Assembly: GCF_021018745.1 (NCBI RefSeq) | Contig: NZ_CP063845.1 | Span: 1,240,001-1,304,000, forward strand | DNA from: Gloeobacter morelensis MG652769 | GTDB taxonomy: Bacteria > Cyanobacteriota > Cyanobacteriia > Gloeobacterales > Gloeobacteraceae | Reading direction: 5' to 3' | Length of the DNA stretch: 64,000 nucleotides | Shown here: in pieces, positions 55,586 through 64,000 of the stretch | Layout of the letters: every line of letters begins with the position of its first letter | Position numbering within the stretch: position 1 is the stretch's first letter | The notes under the pieces: generated by a model | The model's input: the letters and a program-made list of their open reading frames with translations, nothing else | What the model was told of the DNA's origin: nothing | Database searches by the model: none | Position numbers and translations under genes: made by a program

Positions 55586-57550
55586 CTAACTGCCACATAC
55601 AGCGACGCCCTTGCCGATCGTGCGCTCCAGAAATGCGGCAATGCGGCGGTAGGCGATCACCCGGTTGGTCAGTTTGCGGATGCTATGGCCTTCGTCAGGA
55701 AAGCGCAAATATTCGACATCGCCCCCTTGAGAACGCAAAGCTCCTACCAGTTGGTCGGCTTCACCCACCGGATCGCGCGGGTCGTTCGCACCGTGCAGCA
55801 CCATCAAAGGCGAGCGCACCTGCTTGATGTAGGTGATCGGGCTCAGTTGGGTAAAAAATTCGCGCTCGGCCGGGTCGTCGATGTTGCCGTACTCGTAGCG
55901 GTCGGAGGCTTTTAGTTGCGGCGAGGCGCCTTCGAGGGCAGTAATCCAGTTGGAGACGCCCACAAAACCCACCCCGGCCTGGAAAACGTCCGGCAAAGTC
56001 GTGAGGGCGGCAAAGGTCATATAGCCGCCGTAGGAACCGCCCATCACCGCCACCCGCCGGTTGTCGATTCCCTGGGTGCCCAGCCATTCGACCGCCGCAG
56101 CCATGTCCTTGACGGCGTTGGGGCGCAATCGGCCGTTATCCAAGCGGGCGAAGCGCTTGCCGTAGCCGGTGGAACCGCGGAAATTGAGATCGAGAATCGC
56201 GTAACCCCTGGCGACCAGATACTGGGTCGCCGCGTCAAAATCGGGCCGAGCCTGGGCGGTGGGGCCGCCGTGGACCATCACCACAGCCGGGGGGAGTGTA
56301 CGGGTCGTTGCCCCGGCAGGCCGGTACAGCAGGCCGTAGATCGTTTCGTTGTCGTGGCTTTTGAAGGACACCGCTTCAGGAATGACGAAGGTGCTCTCGT
56401 CCAGGCCGCCGGTGGCGGATTTGGTGACCCGCCTGAGGTCGCCCCGCTGGGCGTTGAGCACCCAGACATCCCCCGGCACCTGGGGACCGGACACCTGAAA
56501 AGCTAAGCGCGCAGCGCGATCCGCCCAACTCAGCGTCTGGATCACCCCTTTGGGTAGACCGAGAATCGGCACGGTCCGGTTGGTGCGCAGATCCCTTAGC
56601 CGCGCCTCGGAGAAACCGCCGACGTTTTCACTCCAGGCTAAGTAGCGGCCGTCGCCCGAGAGGGCCACCGCCTCCACGTCGTGGGACGGAGTCTCGACGG
56701 TGCGCAGTTTGCGCTCGGCAAAGTCGTAGTAGGCGAGGGCAGCAAAGTCGCGATCTTGATTGGTGGAAAGATAAAATCCTTTACCGTCCGGCGTCCAGGC
56801 GATCTGCGTGTAGGCGGACGCTTCGGAGGGTACAAGCAGGTCGCTCGCCTGACCCGTGGCCAGATCCAGATAAAGCAGATCGTTGGCATCCTCGCCGCGC
56901 ACCCGCGAGAGCACCAGGGCCTTGCCATCCGGCCGCCAGGCTACCGGGTAGATCCCCGCCTGACCGCTCAAGACCCGGCGCGTCTGGCCGGTGGCGACGG
57001 TGAGTACGTAGACGTTGAAATCGGCTTTGCCCGGCTCGGTGGCGGCGTAGGCCACCTGGCTGCCGTCGCGCGAGAAGCCGCCCCATTCTCTGAACGAATC
57101 GGTGGGGGCGAGCAGTTCGCGCTCGCGTTTGCCGTCGGGGGAGATCAGGTAGTAGCCCTCGCGCTCGTCACCACCGCGATCGACCGAGTAGGCGATCCCA
57201 TCGCCCGCCGGGGACCATTCGGCGATATTGACGCTCTCGCCGAAGGTGATCTGGCGCGGCCCGTCCGGACCATTCACCCACAGTTGCGGCTGGCCGGAGA
57301 CGCCGGTGCGGTAGACAAGTTCGCCCCCGTCGGGCGCAAGGGACGGATTGACGGCAGCGCGGGCGTTCAAGTAGCGCGAGATGTCGGCACAGCGAGCGCC
57401 GGCAAGCCCCAGGCTACCCGATACCGGCACCGGCACATCCTCGGGGGCCGGGGTGGCCGGGGCGGGTGGTTTTATCTGGGCCGCCGCCCCCGCCGAGGCG
57501 GCGAGTAAAGCCAGGGACACCAGAACGCTCCAGAACTTGACGCCCACCAC
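55586..57550 (-). CDS. S9-family serine peptidase, exported
   Basis: About 654 residues; GTG 57550 is preferred because AGGAG lies seven bases upstream, GTG 57556 being too close. A signal peptide (VSLALLAASAGAAAQ) leads to a beta-propeller domain and a C-terminal alpha/beta hydrolase domain with MGGSYGGYMTF (GxSxGG nucleophile), Asp in NDPRDPVGEAD and His in DEGHSIRK. This is the prolyl oligopeptidase/acylaminoacyl-peptidase type that trims short peptides. Confidence 0.93.
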   Translation of the reverse strand: MVGVKFWSVLVSLALLAASAGAAAQIKPPAPATPAPEDVPVPVSGSLGLAGARCADISRYLNARAAVNPSLAPDGGELVYRTGVSGQPQLWVNGPDGPRQITFGESVNIAEWSPAGDGIAYSVDRGGDEREGYYLISPDGKRERELLAPTDSFREWGGFSRDGSQVAYAATEPGKADFNVYVLTVATGQTRRVLSGQAGIYPVAWRPDGKALVLSRVRGEDANDLLYLDLATGQASDLLVPSEASAYTQIAWTPDGKGFYLSTNQDRDFAALAYYDFAERKLRTVETPSHDVEAVALSGDGRYLAWSENVGGFSEARLRDLRTNRTVPILGLPKGVIQTLSWADRAARLAFQVSGPQVPGDVWVLNAQRGDLRRVTKSATGGLDESTFVIPEAVSFKSHDNETIYGLLYRPAGATTRTLPPAVVMVHGGPTAQARPDFDAATQYLVARGYAILDLNFRGSTGYGKRFARLDNGRLRPNAVKDMAAAVEWLGTQGIDNRRVAVMGGSYGGYMTFAALTTLPDVFQAGVGFVGVSNWITALEGASPQLKASDRYEYGNIDDPAEREFFTQLSPITYIKQVRSPLMVLHGANDPRDPVGEADQLVGALRSQGGDVEYLRFPDEGHSIRKLTNRVIAYRRIAAFLERTIGKGVAVCGS

Positions 57551-57747
57551 AAACACTCCTGCCGGGCTCGCCCTTGCACCGGTCGCATCACAATCGAGCC
57601 CAGTGTACCCCGGCGGCGGAGCGCTCCTGTGTCCGGTGCGACAGACTGGCCCGGCAGGACGGATGGAACGTATTGAAAGTCACTGAACGACTCGGGAACC
57701 GGTGACACTATGGGCCAATCGCCGCTTCGGGGAACCGCGGACCGCCC

Positions 57748-58764
57748 ATGGACCTGGCCGATTTTGCTTTGCACCGATGGACACGCCGCAGCGTTCTGGC
57801 CCTGGGCGGGCTCGCGCTTGCCGGCTGTACCGGCGGTGGGGACGGCGCGACACGCCCGGCGGGGGCGTCCTTTGGGATCGTCGATTGGGTCGGCTACACG
57901 CCGCTTTATATCGCCCGCGAGAAAGGCTATCTGCCCGAGGCGTTTAATGTGCGCAACTTCCCGAGCCCCGGCCAGGGCACCCTCGCCTTCGCGGGGGGCA
58001 AGCTCGAAGGGGGGGCCGAGGTCACCGCCGGGGCGGTGGATGTGCGGGCGAAGGGCAAGGATCTGCGCGTGGTGATGGTGGTCGATCGCTCGGTGGGGGG
58101 CGACGGTATCCTGGCGCGCCACAGCATCCGGGATCTGGCCGACCTCAAAGGGCGCAAAGTCGCCCTCGAACTGGGTTCGGTGAGCCATTTTTTCTTCTTG
58201 CAGGCGATTGCCGGGGCGGGATTGAGCGGTCAAGACCTCACGATCATCAACACCCCGCCCGACGCCGCCGGGGCAGCCTACCGCAGCGGCCAGGTGGAAG
58301 CGGCGGTCACCTACGCGCCTTATTTGGGTTCGGCCAACCGGGCGCAGGCCGATGGGCGGATTTTGTTCGATTCTGCGCGCCTGCCGGATGCAATTAGCGA
58401 CCTCTACGTCTTCGATACCCGGTTTGTCCAGGCGCACCCCGAGGTGGTACAGGGCTTCGTGGATGCTGTCTTGAAGGGGCTGGCCGACTTGCAGGCAGAC
58501 CCCCAGGCGGGCTATGCCCTCACCGCCCGCCTGCTCAAGATCACCCCGGCGGCAGTCGAAGACTATCTGGGCGGGCTGCAACTGGCGGACCTTGCCCTCA
58601 ACCTCGACATGCTCACCAACCCCAACAGCAAAAGCTATCTGCCGAACGCCCTGCAGTCGCTCGCCCGCTTCCTCAAAGACCAGGGCCAGATCCCGGCCGT
58701 TCCGGAGCTGACCGACGTCGTCGATCCCCGCTTCGTCCTTGCCGCGCGCGCTACCCAGAGATGA
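57748..58764 (+). CDS. ABC transporter substrate-binding lipoprotein (SsuA/TauA-like)
   Basis: A 338-residue protein with a twin-arginine/lipobox signal (WTRRSVLALGGLALAGC), so it is an exported lipoprotein. The mature part is of the NMT1/SsuA type, which binds sulfonates, taurine, nitrate or pyrimidine precursors. The stop overlaps the next gene's start (ATGA), indicating a translationally coupled operon of three genes. Confidence 0.92.
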   Translation: MDLADFALHRWTRRSVLALGGLALAGCTGGGDGATRPAGASFGIVDWVGYTPLYIAREKGYLPEAFNVRNFPSPGQGTLAFAGGKLEGGAEVTAGAVDVRAKGKDLRVVMVVDRSVGGDGILARHSIRDLADLKGRKVALELGSVSHFFFLQAIAGAGLSGQDLTIINTPPDAAGAAYRSGQVEAAVTYAPYLGSANRAQADGRILFDSARLPDAISDLYVFDTRFVQAHPEVVQGFVDAVLKGLADLQADPQAGYALTARLLKITPAAVEDYLGGLQLADLALNLDMLTNPNSKSYLPNALQSLARFLKDQGQIPAVPELTDVVDPRFVLAARATQR

Positions 58765-59549
58765 CCGACCCACCCACCCTGCAAATCCGGCACGTAAGTA
58801 AACTGTTCTCCACCAAAAGCGGGCCGCTGCTGGTGCTCGACGATATTGCCATGACTGTGAAAGCCGGGGAATTTGCCTGCCTGGTGGGCGCTTCCGGCTG
58901 CGGCAAATCGACCTTGCTGGGTATCGTCGCGGGCCTCGAGGACCCATCGGCCGGCGAAGTGCTCCTGAGCGGCACTCCTGTGGCCGGACCGGGAGCCGAC
59001 CGGGGCATGGTCTTTCAGAACTACACGCTCTATCCCTGGCTGAGCGTGCGGGGCAATGTCGAGTTTGGTTTGAAGCTGCGCAAGCAGAGCGCGCCCGAAC
59101 GGCGCGAGCGGGTCGATCATTACCTGGAGATCGTCGGACTTGCCAAATTTGCCGACAGCCTGCCGCGCGCCCTTTCCGGCGGCATGAAGCAGCGCGCCGC
59201 CATCGCCCGGGCCATGGTCAACGAACCGCAAATTCTGCTATTAGACGAACCGTTCGGCGCCCTCGACTGCCAGACCAAAGAGACGCTGCAGGAATTTTTG
59301 CTCTCGGTGGTCCGCCGCACCGGGATCACAGTCTTGATGATCACCCATGACGTCGAGGAGGCGGTCTTTCTGGCCGACCGCATCTACGCGATGTCCGCCC
59401 GGCCCGGCCGCATCGCCCGGGAGGTGCCCGTGCCTTTGGGCCGGGAGCGCTCTTTAGGCTGCAAGCGCACCGCCGCCTTTCAGCAAATCGAGCAGGACAT
59501 TCTGGACTTGCTGCGCGCCCGCCAACCCCTCGCCGAGGAGACCCGATGA
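58761..59549 (+). CDS. ABC transporter ATP-binding protein (SsuB/TauB-like)
   Basis: A 262-residue ATPase: Walker A GASGCGKST, signature LSGGMKQR, Walker B ILLLDEPFGALD, and the H-loop ITHDVEEA. Best resembles TauB/SsuB. Overlaps its neighbours by four bases on both sides. Confidence 0.95.
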   Translation: MTDPPTLQIRHVSKLFSTKSGPLLVLDDIAMTVKAGEFACLVGASGCGKSTLLGIVAGLEDPSAGEVLLSGTPVAGPGADRGMVFQNYTLYPWLSVRGNVEFGLKLRKQSAPERRERVDHYLEIVGLAKFADSLPRALSGGMKQRAAIARAMVNEPQILLLDEPFGALDCQTKETLQEFLLSVVRRTGITVLMITHDVEEAVFLADRIYAMSARPGRIAREVPVPLGRERSLGCKRTAAFQQIEQDILDLLRARQPLAEETR

Positions 59550-60388
59550 GCAATACCGCCGTGCGCCCGGCGCGCAGCACCGACCCGTTTCAGCCGCGTC
59601 CCCGGCCGCTGTTGGGCATCCGCACCGATATTCCCCGCAATGTCTATCTGCTGGCTCTCACTCTGTCGATTGCCGTGCCGCTCGCCGGTTGGGTGTTGCT
59701 CAGCGTCGGTGGCCGGGTGGACCCACTGTTTGTGCCTGCTCCCACAGCGGTGTGGCAGGCGGCGGTGCGCCTCGCCCAGAGTGGCGACTTATTCAACGAC
59801 AGCCTGGCGAGTCTTTCGCGGGTCGGGCTGGGATTTTTGCTCTCGGCGCTGGTGGCCATTCCTTTGGGACTTTTGATCGGCACTTTCAAGCTCGTCGAGG
59901 GATTGTTCGAGCCGGTGCTGGGCCTGTTTCGCTACATGCCCGCCGCCGCGTTTATTCCGCTGATTATTCTCTGGGTGGGCCTCGATGAACCGGCCAAGAT
60001 TGCGATCATCTTTATCGGCAGTTTCTTCTACAACACGCTGATGGTGGCCGACGCCGTCAAATTCGTACCCGCCGAGTGGCTGAAGGTGAGCTATACGCTC
60101 GGGGCGGGCAGGCGGGACGCATTTTTCCGGGTAATCTTGCCTGCGACGTTGCCCAGCATCATCGACACCCTGCGCATCAACATCGCCACGGCCTGGAACT
60201 TTGTGGTGGTGGCCGAACTGGTGGCGGCCAACTCCGGCTTGGGCTACCGGATCCTCGTCTCGCAGCGCTTTCTCAAGACCGACGAAATTTTCGTGGGCAT
60301 CCTGGTCATCGGCCTGATTGGCCTGGCTATCGACGCGCTGTTTAAACGGTTGTTCAAGCTCGCCGTGCCCTGGGCGGTAGACGCTTAA
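59546..60388 (+). CDS. ABC transporter permease (SsuC/TauC-like)
   Basis: A 280-residue protein with about six membrane segments and the cytoplasmic EAA-type loop (EWLKVSYTLGAGRRDAFFRV). It completes the importer with the preceding two genes. Confidence 0.94.
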   Translation: MSNTAVRPARSTDPFQPRPRPLLGIRTDIPRNVYLLALTLSIAVPLAGWVLLSVGGRVDPLFVPAPTAVWQAAVRLAQSGDLFNDSLASLSRVGLGFLLSALVAIPLGLLIGTFKLVEGLFEPVLGLFRYMPAAAFIPLIILWVGLDEPAKIAIIFIGSFFYNTLMVADAVKFVPAEWLKVSYTLGAGRRDAFFRVILPATLPSIIDTLRINIATAWNFVVVAELVAANSGLGYRILVSQRFLKTDEIFVGILVIGLIGLAIDALFKRLFKLAVPWAVDA

Positions 60389-60421
60389 AGACCATTTATA
60401 AACAGAAGCAACATCGACAGG

Positions 60422-61444
60422 TCACTCCTGGGCTGCAACCGGCTGGGTAGCCCTCGCCGCGAGCAGTTCACCCACCAGCGGAACGACCCAACCGGCAGCG
60501 GCGGCCAGAAATTGCGGGTCGTCGTTGAGGCAATCGAGGCGCGTGCAGGGGATCGCCTTTTGCTCGAAGCGCTGCATGATCGCTTCGACATCCAGGATCG
60601 TCTCGTGGTTCTCGGTCACAAAGCCGATCGGGCAGAAGACGAGGGTACTTGCCCCGACGGTGAGCAGGTTGCGCGCCGCCTGGGGCACATCCGGGGTGGT
60701 CCACTTTCCCGGGGTGTCGTGGTTGAGCCAGCCGATCGAAATGAGCGGATAGCGGGTGATGAGCCGCTCGCGCACCCGCTCGTAGAGAAACTGGCTTTCC
60801 TCGATGCCGGTGGTAAAACCTTTGACCTCGTAGGGTGAACCGTGGTTGACCAGCACGATGCCGATGCGCGAGGGCTGGTGACGGGTGCAAAGGCGCTGCA
60901 GGTGGCCTGCGATGTGGCTTGCCAACCGCTCGTGAAAGTCGCTCTCGTTGTAAAACGACGGCAAATAGCGAAGCTCGTCCACCCAGCGCTCCTCCTCGGC
61001 CAGGGCCTCGTTGATCTGCTGGAGTGCCAGGCCGCTGGTAAAAATCGAATCGATGACCAGCAGCGGATAGACCAGCAGACGGCGAAAGCCGCGCGCCCGG
61101 ATCTCGGCTAAGACCTGCTGGGGAAGGTACCCTTCGCAGAAATTAAAGGCTTTAAACACCTCCACCCGCTCGCCGAAGTGCTCCTGCAGATGCCGGGCGA
61201 TCCCGGCGCGCTGGGCTTCAAAGACATCGTTGTGGGGCGAACGGAAATTGTCTCTTCCTGCCCACTCCCGCCGGTCCTTGCGCGCCAGGGTGCCTGCCAG
61301 CAACTTGAAGCCGAATTCGGGAATTTTGAGAAACTTGGCGGTGAGCAACCGCAGGGCCATCTCGTTGTAGGCGGCAAAATTCTGGTACTCTTCGACCTCG
61401 CCGTACCCCACCAGCAACACCGCCACTCGCCGTTCGTCGCTCAA
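60422..61444 (-). CDS. Ferrochelatase-like protein
   Basis: About 340 residues from TTG 61444 (AGGAG seven bases upstream). VAVLLVGYGEVEE opens the chelatase fold, VNHGSPYEVKGF contains the catalytic His position and FVTENHETILDVE the acidic Glu position of ferrochelatases. The family inserts Fe2+ into protoporphyrin or coproporphyrin. It is divergent in sequence from the canonical HemH I recall, so it may be a paralogue; the substrate is uncertain. Confidence 0.82.
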   Translation of the reverse strand: MSDERRVAVLLVGYGEVEEYQNFAAYNEMALRLLTAKFLKIPEFGFKLLAGTLARKDRREWAGRDNFRSPHNDVFEAQRAGIARHLQEHFGERVEVFKAFNFCEGYLPQQVLAEIRARGFRRLLVYPLLVIDSIFTSGLALQQINEALAEEERWVDELRYLPSFYNESDFHERLASHIAGHLQRLCTRHQPSRIGIVLVNHGSPYEVKGFTTGIEESQFLYERVRERLITRYPLISIGWLNHDTPGKWTTPDVPQAARNLLTVGASTLVFCPIGFVTENHETILDVEAIMQRFEQKAIPCTRLDCLNDDPQFLAAAAGWVVPLVGELLAARATQPVAAQE

Positions 61445-61506
61445 GGCATCGCTCCTACACTTGTTCCACCACACGCTATCATCCCCAGGGGAGGGATAGG
61501 CGGGCC

Positions 61507-62049
61507 ATGGTTCCAAAGAAAAGGTTAATCGTGATCCCAGGCGATCAAGGCTCGCCCGCCAAGCGCGCCGCCACCGAAGCTTTTTGTACTGCCCTGGGGC
61601 TACCGCACCGCCTGCTCGCCCCCGAGGCACCCCCGTACTGGCCAGGGTCCGTGCGCGCGCTGCTGAACGATTGCAGCGGTTGCTCGGTAGTGGTGATCGC
61701 CTTCAGCGCCGGGGTGGTGGGGGCCGCCGCCGCTCTGCAGCGCAACTATCTGGTTAGTGCCGGGATCACGATCGAAGCGCTGATTGCCCTGGACGGCTGG
61801 CTGGTGCCGTTGTTCTGCCCGTTTCCCATCTACCGGCTCAGCCACGACGCCTTCACCCACCGCACCTCGCTACTTTTTGGCATGGGCTGTACGAACTTTT
61901 TTGCCGACCCGGCCGTGGCCCACCTCGATCTGTGGACCGCTCCCAATCGGGTAGTCGGCTGGCAGGTCACCGGCAATACGCGCGCCCCCACAACGGCCCT
62001 CGACTTCATTTACAGCCGCCTGCGCGAGCATAGTTGTACAGCTGACTAG
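61507..62049 (+). CDS. Alpha/beta-hydrolase-like hypothetical protein
   Basis: A 180-residue protein starting at ATG 61507. VVVIAFSAGVVGAAAALQ places a Ser in the nucleophile-elbow position (S-x-G variant). No lid is visible. It is short for the family and is divergent from the ferrochelatase-like gene. Its 3' end meets the SDR remnant. Confidence 0.65.
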   Translation: MVPKKRLIVIPGDQGSPAKRAATEAFCTALGLPHRLLAPEAPPYWPGSVRALLNDCSGCSVVVIAFSAGVVGAAAALQRNYLVSAGITIEALIALDGWLVPLFCPFPIYRLSHDAFTHRTSLLFGMGCTNFFADPAVAHLDLWTAPNRVVGWQVTGNTRAPTTALDFIYSRLREHSCTAD

Positions 62050-62379
62050 AGCGCCGGGAACACTCTCAAGGTCGAGTAACCGGGCGGCATCGGCGCCGCC
62101 GTCCAGGAGAATGCCGGCGTTGTTGACCAGCGCGTCGAGGCGGCCGAAGCGTTCGCGCACGAAACCGGCGAGCGCCTCGGCGCTGGCCGGGTCGGTGACG
62201 TCGAGCGGGTGAAAAAGTACGTCCAGACCCTCCGATTGCAACTTTTCAGCGGCGGTTTTTCCCTGTTCCGGGTCGCGACCGGTGAGGATCACCTGGTATC
62301 CGAGTTGGGCGAGTTGACGGCTCACCGCGAAGCCGATACCGCGATTGCCCCCGGTCACGACTGCCAGTTTCTTGTCCAT
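61870..62379 (-). pseudogene. Truncated short-chain dehydrogenase
   Basis: ATG 62379 has GGAGG and a good spacing, and the first 110 residues are a normal SDR half: VVTGGNRGIGFAVSRQL, GRDPEQGK, HPLDVTD and ALVNNAGILLDG. After about 62050 the similarity stops, before the catalytic Tyr-Lys motif, and the rest of the frame overlaps the convergent gene. So the enzyme is inactive or a fragment. Confidence 0.7.
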
Positions 62380-62534
62380 CAATCTTCCTCCAGATCTAGC
62401 GCCCATCCCCCGTTGAACACCGAACCCTCACCGCTTCGCATCCCCCCCGGGTGGATATGGCGGAAAAATGGAGGCGCTATGGTATGTAGAGACTTCGGGA
62501 ACACAGGGTGAATTTACGGCTGCCGCTGCTGGCG

Positions 62535-63224
62535 ATGCACATTCCGGACGGGTTTTTGAGCCTGCCTGTCTGCCTGGCCATGGGTCTGGTGTCTCTGGTG
62601 ATCCTCGCCATCGCCCTGCGCCAGGTCGAGCGCCAGTTCGCCGATCGGCTGGTGCCTTTGATGGGTGTGAGCGCCGCCTTTATCTTCGCAGCCCAGATGA
62701 TCAACTTTCCAGTGCTCGGGGGCACCAGCGGTCACCTGTTGGGCGGCACGCTGGCCGGGGTGTTGCTCGGTCCCTGGGCCGGCACGCTCGCGGTGATGGT
62801 CGTCTTTGGGGTGCAGGCGCTGCTCTTTCAAGACGGCGGCATCGTCGCCCTGGGCGCTAATCTGTTCAACATGGGCTTCGTGGGCACGTTTTTGGGTTAC
62901 TACCTCTACCGGGCTGTGCGCGCGCTGAGCGGGGGCAAAAGCTGGCTGGCCATGGCCACCGGCACGGCCGTGGCCAGTTGGGCGAGTGTGGTGACGGCCT
63001 CGGCCCTGGTGGCAGTGCAACTGGCCCTCTCCGGCACCGTGAACCTGGCTGTCGTGCTCCCTGCGATGATCGGGGTGCACGCGCTGATTGGCGTCGGCGA
63101 AGCTATTCTCACCGTCGGCGTCGTAAGCTTCCTGTGGCGCACGCGGCCCGATTTGATCTTTGAGCCCCCCGTGCCCACCCTCACGGCGGTGCCACCTATC
63201 AAAGAATCGATCCATGGGCGCTAG
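62535..63224 (+). CDS. cbiM: CbiM-type ECF transporter metal-binding subunit
   Basis: A 229-residue membrane protein from ATG 62535, chosen because CbiM/NikM proteins begin with MHIPDG, whose N-terminal Met-His bind Co or Ni; GTG 62508 would add nine residues. The hydrophobic sequence has seven segments (e.g. LGGTLAGVLLGPWAGTLAVM). It is the core of an energy-coupling factor importer with the next two genes. The metal, Co2+ or Ni2+, cannot be decided here. Confidence 0.92.
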   Translation: MHIPDGFLSLPVCLAMGLVSLVILAIALRQVERQFADRLVPLMGVSAAFIFAAQMINFPVLGGTSGHLLGGTLAGVLLGPWAGTLAVMVVFGVQALLFQDGGIVALGANLFNMGFVGTFLGYYLYRAVRALSGGKSWLAMATGTAVASWASVVTASALVAVQLALSGTVNLAVVLPAMIGVHALIGVGEAILTVGVVSFLWRTRPDLIFEPPVPTLTAVPPIKESIHGR

Positions 63225-63531
63225 GGGCCGCTGGGTGGTGGCCGGCCTGGGATTGGCCCTGCTGGTGGCCATCGTTTCGCCCCTTGCGAGTCCCGACCCG
63301 GATGGACTGGAGCGGGTGGCCGCCGAGCAGGGGTTTGCCCAACGGGAAGTACCTTCCTGGGCTGAGCAGTTGCCCTTCGCCGAGTGGTTCGCCGGTTACG
63401 CACTGCGCGGCCTTGCCGATCCGGCTGCAGCCAAAATCGCCGCCGGAATCACAGGCACCCTCGTGGTTTTCGGCCTTGCCTGGGGAGCAGGGGCGGTGCT
63501 CGCGCGCGCGCGGGGAGCAAGACGCCCGTGA
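63214..63531 (+). CDS. PDGLE-domain protein (CbiN/NikN-like)
   Basis: A 105-residue protein from ATG 63214, overlapping the cbiM stop. SPDPDGLERVAAEQGF is the PDGLE motif, and two membrane segments (AGLGLALLVAIVSPL, GITGTLVVFGLAWGAGAVL) flank it. It replaces CbiN as the small accessory subunit. The stop overlaps the next gene's GTG. Confidence 0.92.
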   Translation: MGARGRWVVAGLGLALLVAIVSPLASPDPDGLERVAAEQGFAQREVPSWAEQLPFAEWFAGYALRGLADPAAAKIAAGITGTLVVFGLAWGAGAVLARARGARRP

Positions 63532-64000
63532 TCTTGCTGCATGTACCGACCTTCAGCCTCGCCGCCTACGCCCAGGGCGACAGCTTCTGGCACCGGCTGC
63601 AGCCGCAGGTGCGTCTTGCCGTGGCACTGCTGTCGGTCCTCGGGGCGGTGTTGTTGCCGGAGGGAGCCTGGAACTATTGGGGCCTTTACGCTGCGGTGCT
63701 CGCCATCCTCGTGCTCCTAAGTCAGGTCTCGCCCGTCGCTTTACTGCGCAGGCTCGCCGTCGAACTGGTGTTCGTGGGTGTACTGTTGCTCACGATATTG
63801 CTCTCCGGGCGAGGGACACCGCTTTGGACCTGGGGACCGTTGGTGATTGCGGACGGCTCGCTGCTCACCTTTGCCAGCGTGCTGGTGCGCTCGGCCCTCT
63901 CACTGTGGGTGCTCAACCTGCTCACCCTCACCACCCCGGCCCCCTCGCTGCTGCAGGCCCTGGCCGGTTTCGGCTGTCCGGCGCTGTTGGTGAGGGTGCT
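63528..64000 (+). CDS. cbiQ: CbiQ-type ECF transporter T-subunit, 5' part
   Basis: Starts at GTG 63528 overlapping the PDGLE stop (GTGA) and runs to the window end. The encoded VILLHVPTFSLAAYAQGD then HRLQPQVRLAVALLSV and following hydrophobic segments match CbiQ, the transmembrane energy-coupling protein. The 3' end and any ATPase gene lie outside the window. Confidence 0.9.
   Translation, partial: MILLHVPTFSLAAYAQGDSFWHRLQPQVRLAVALLSVLGAVLLPEGAWNYWGLYAAVLAILVLLSQVSPVALLRRLAVELVFVGVLLLTILLSGRGTPLWTWGPLVIADGSLLTFASVLVRSALSLWVLNLLTLTTPAPSLLQALAGFGCPALLVRV

Noticed and set aside
62383-62534. Cobalamin or NiCo riboswitch upstream of cbiM
   Set aside because: No conserved riboswitch core could be recognised in the 150 bases.

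Overview
The window looks like a chromosome segment of an early-branching, high-GC cyanobacterium, most likely Gloeobacter or a close relative. This is inferred from the combination of high GC, a cyanobacterial AbrB-like regulator, a WD-40 protein with the tail seen in cyanobacterial NACHT/WD-40 proteins, an ECF sigma/eukaryotic-type kinase pair and several cyanobacterial housekeeping genes. No species-level marker is present.

Layout. 1-9 kb: end of a WD-40 protein, a Zn-ribbon membrane protein, an oxidoreductase, an RMD1-family membrane protein, an SDR/GST/HRI1-like group and an acyltransferase. 8.5-15.7 kb: an ECF sigma factor divergent from a large Ser/Thr kinase-TolB-TPR protein, two acidic low-complexity proteins converging on back-to-back terminators, and a VapBC pair. 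15.7-32.5 kb: an accessory island. It opens with a long non-coding, AT-rich stretch ending in a tRNA-like fragment. Next comes a three-gene set (coiled-coil/HARE-HTH-like protein, NurA-like nuclease, HerA-like ATPase), a DNA methyltransferase, a patatin lipase followed by a pentapeptide-repeat protein, and a small membrane protein. The island ends with an IS1634-type IS, a Tn3-type transposon sitting inside a small gene, and a DUF488 pair, next to an unusual tRNA with a UAA anticodon. 32.8-47.4 kb: metabolism, with a GH31 glucosidase, AbrB, mtnA, dxs, DAHP synthase, nadA, an inositol-phosphatase-type enzyme, an aldo/keto reductase with a TetR regulator, tRNA-Lys(CUU), tRNA-Glu(CUC) and a RluA-family protein lacking the usual catalytic Asp. 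47.5-55.5 kb: a second accessory patch with a MITE-like inverted repeat, exported ferritin-like and cupredoxin proteins, a Fic protein divergent from a 1351-residue HigA-HTH protein that follows a perfect 26-bp palindrome, and an Rpn-type nuclease. 55.6-64 kb: an S9 peptidase, an SsuABC/TauABC-type ABC operon, a ferrochelatase-like protein, a truncated SDR, and a CbiM-PDGLE-CbiQ cobalt/nickel transporter cut by the window end.

The best candidates for undescribed systems are the three-gene HerA/NurA set (16763-20401) with its defence-like neighbours, and the single-gene HigA-HTH giant (50393-54448) with its palindromic operator and Fic neighbour. Both functions are inferred from domain appearance and context only.
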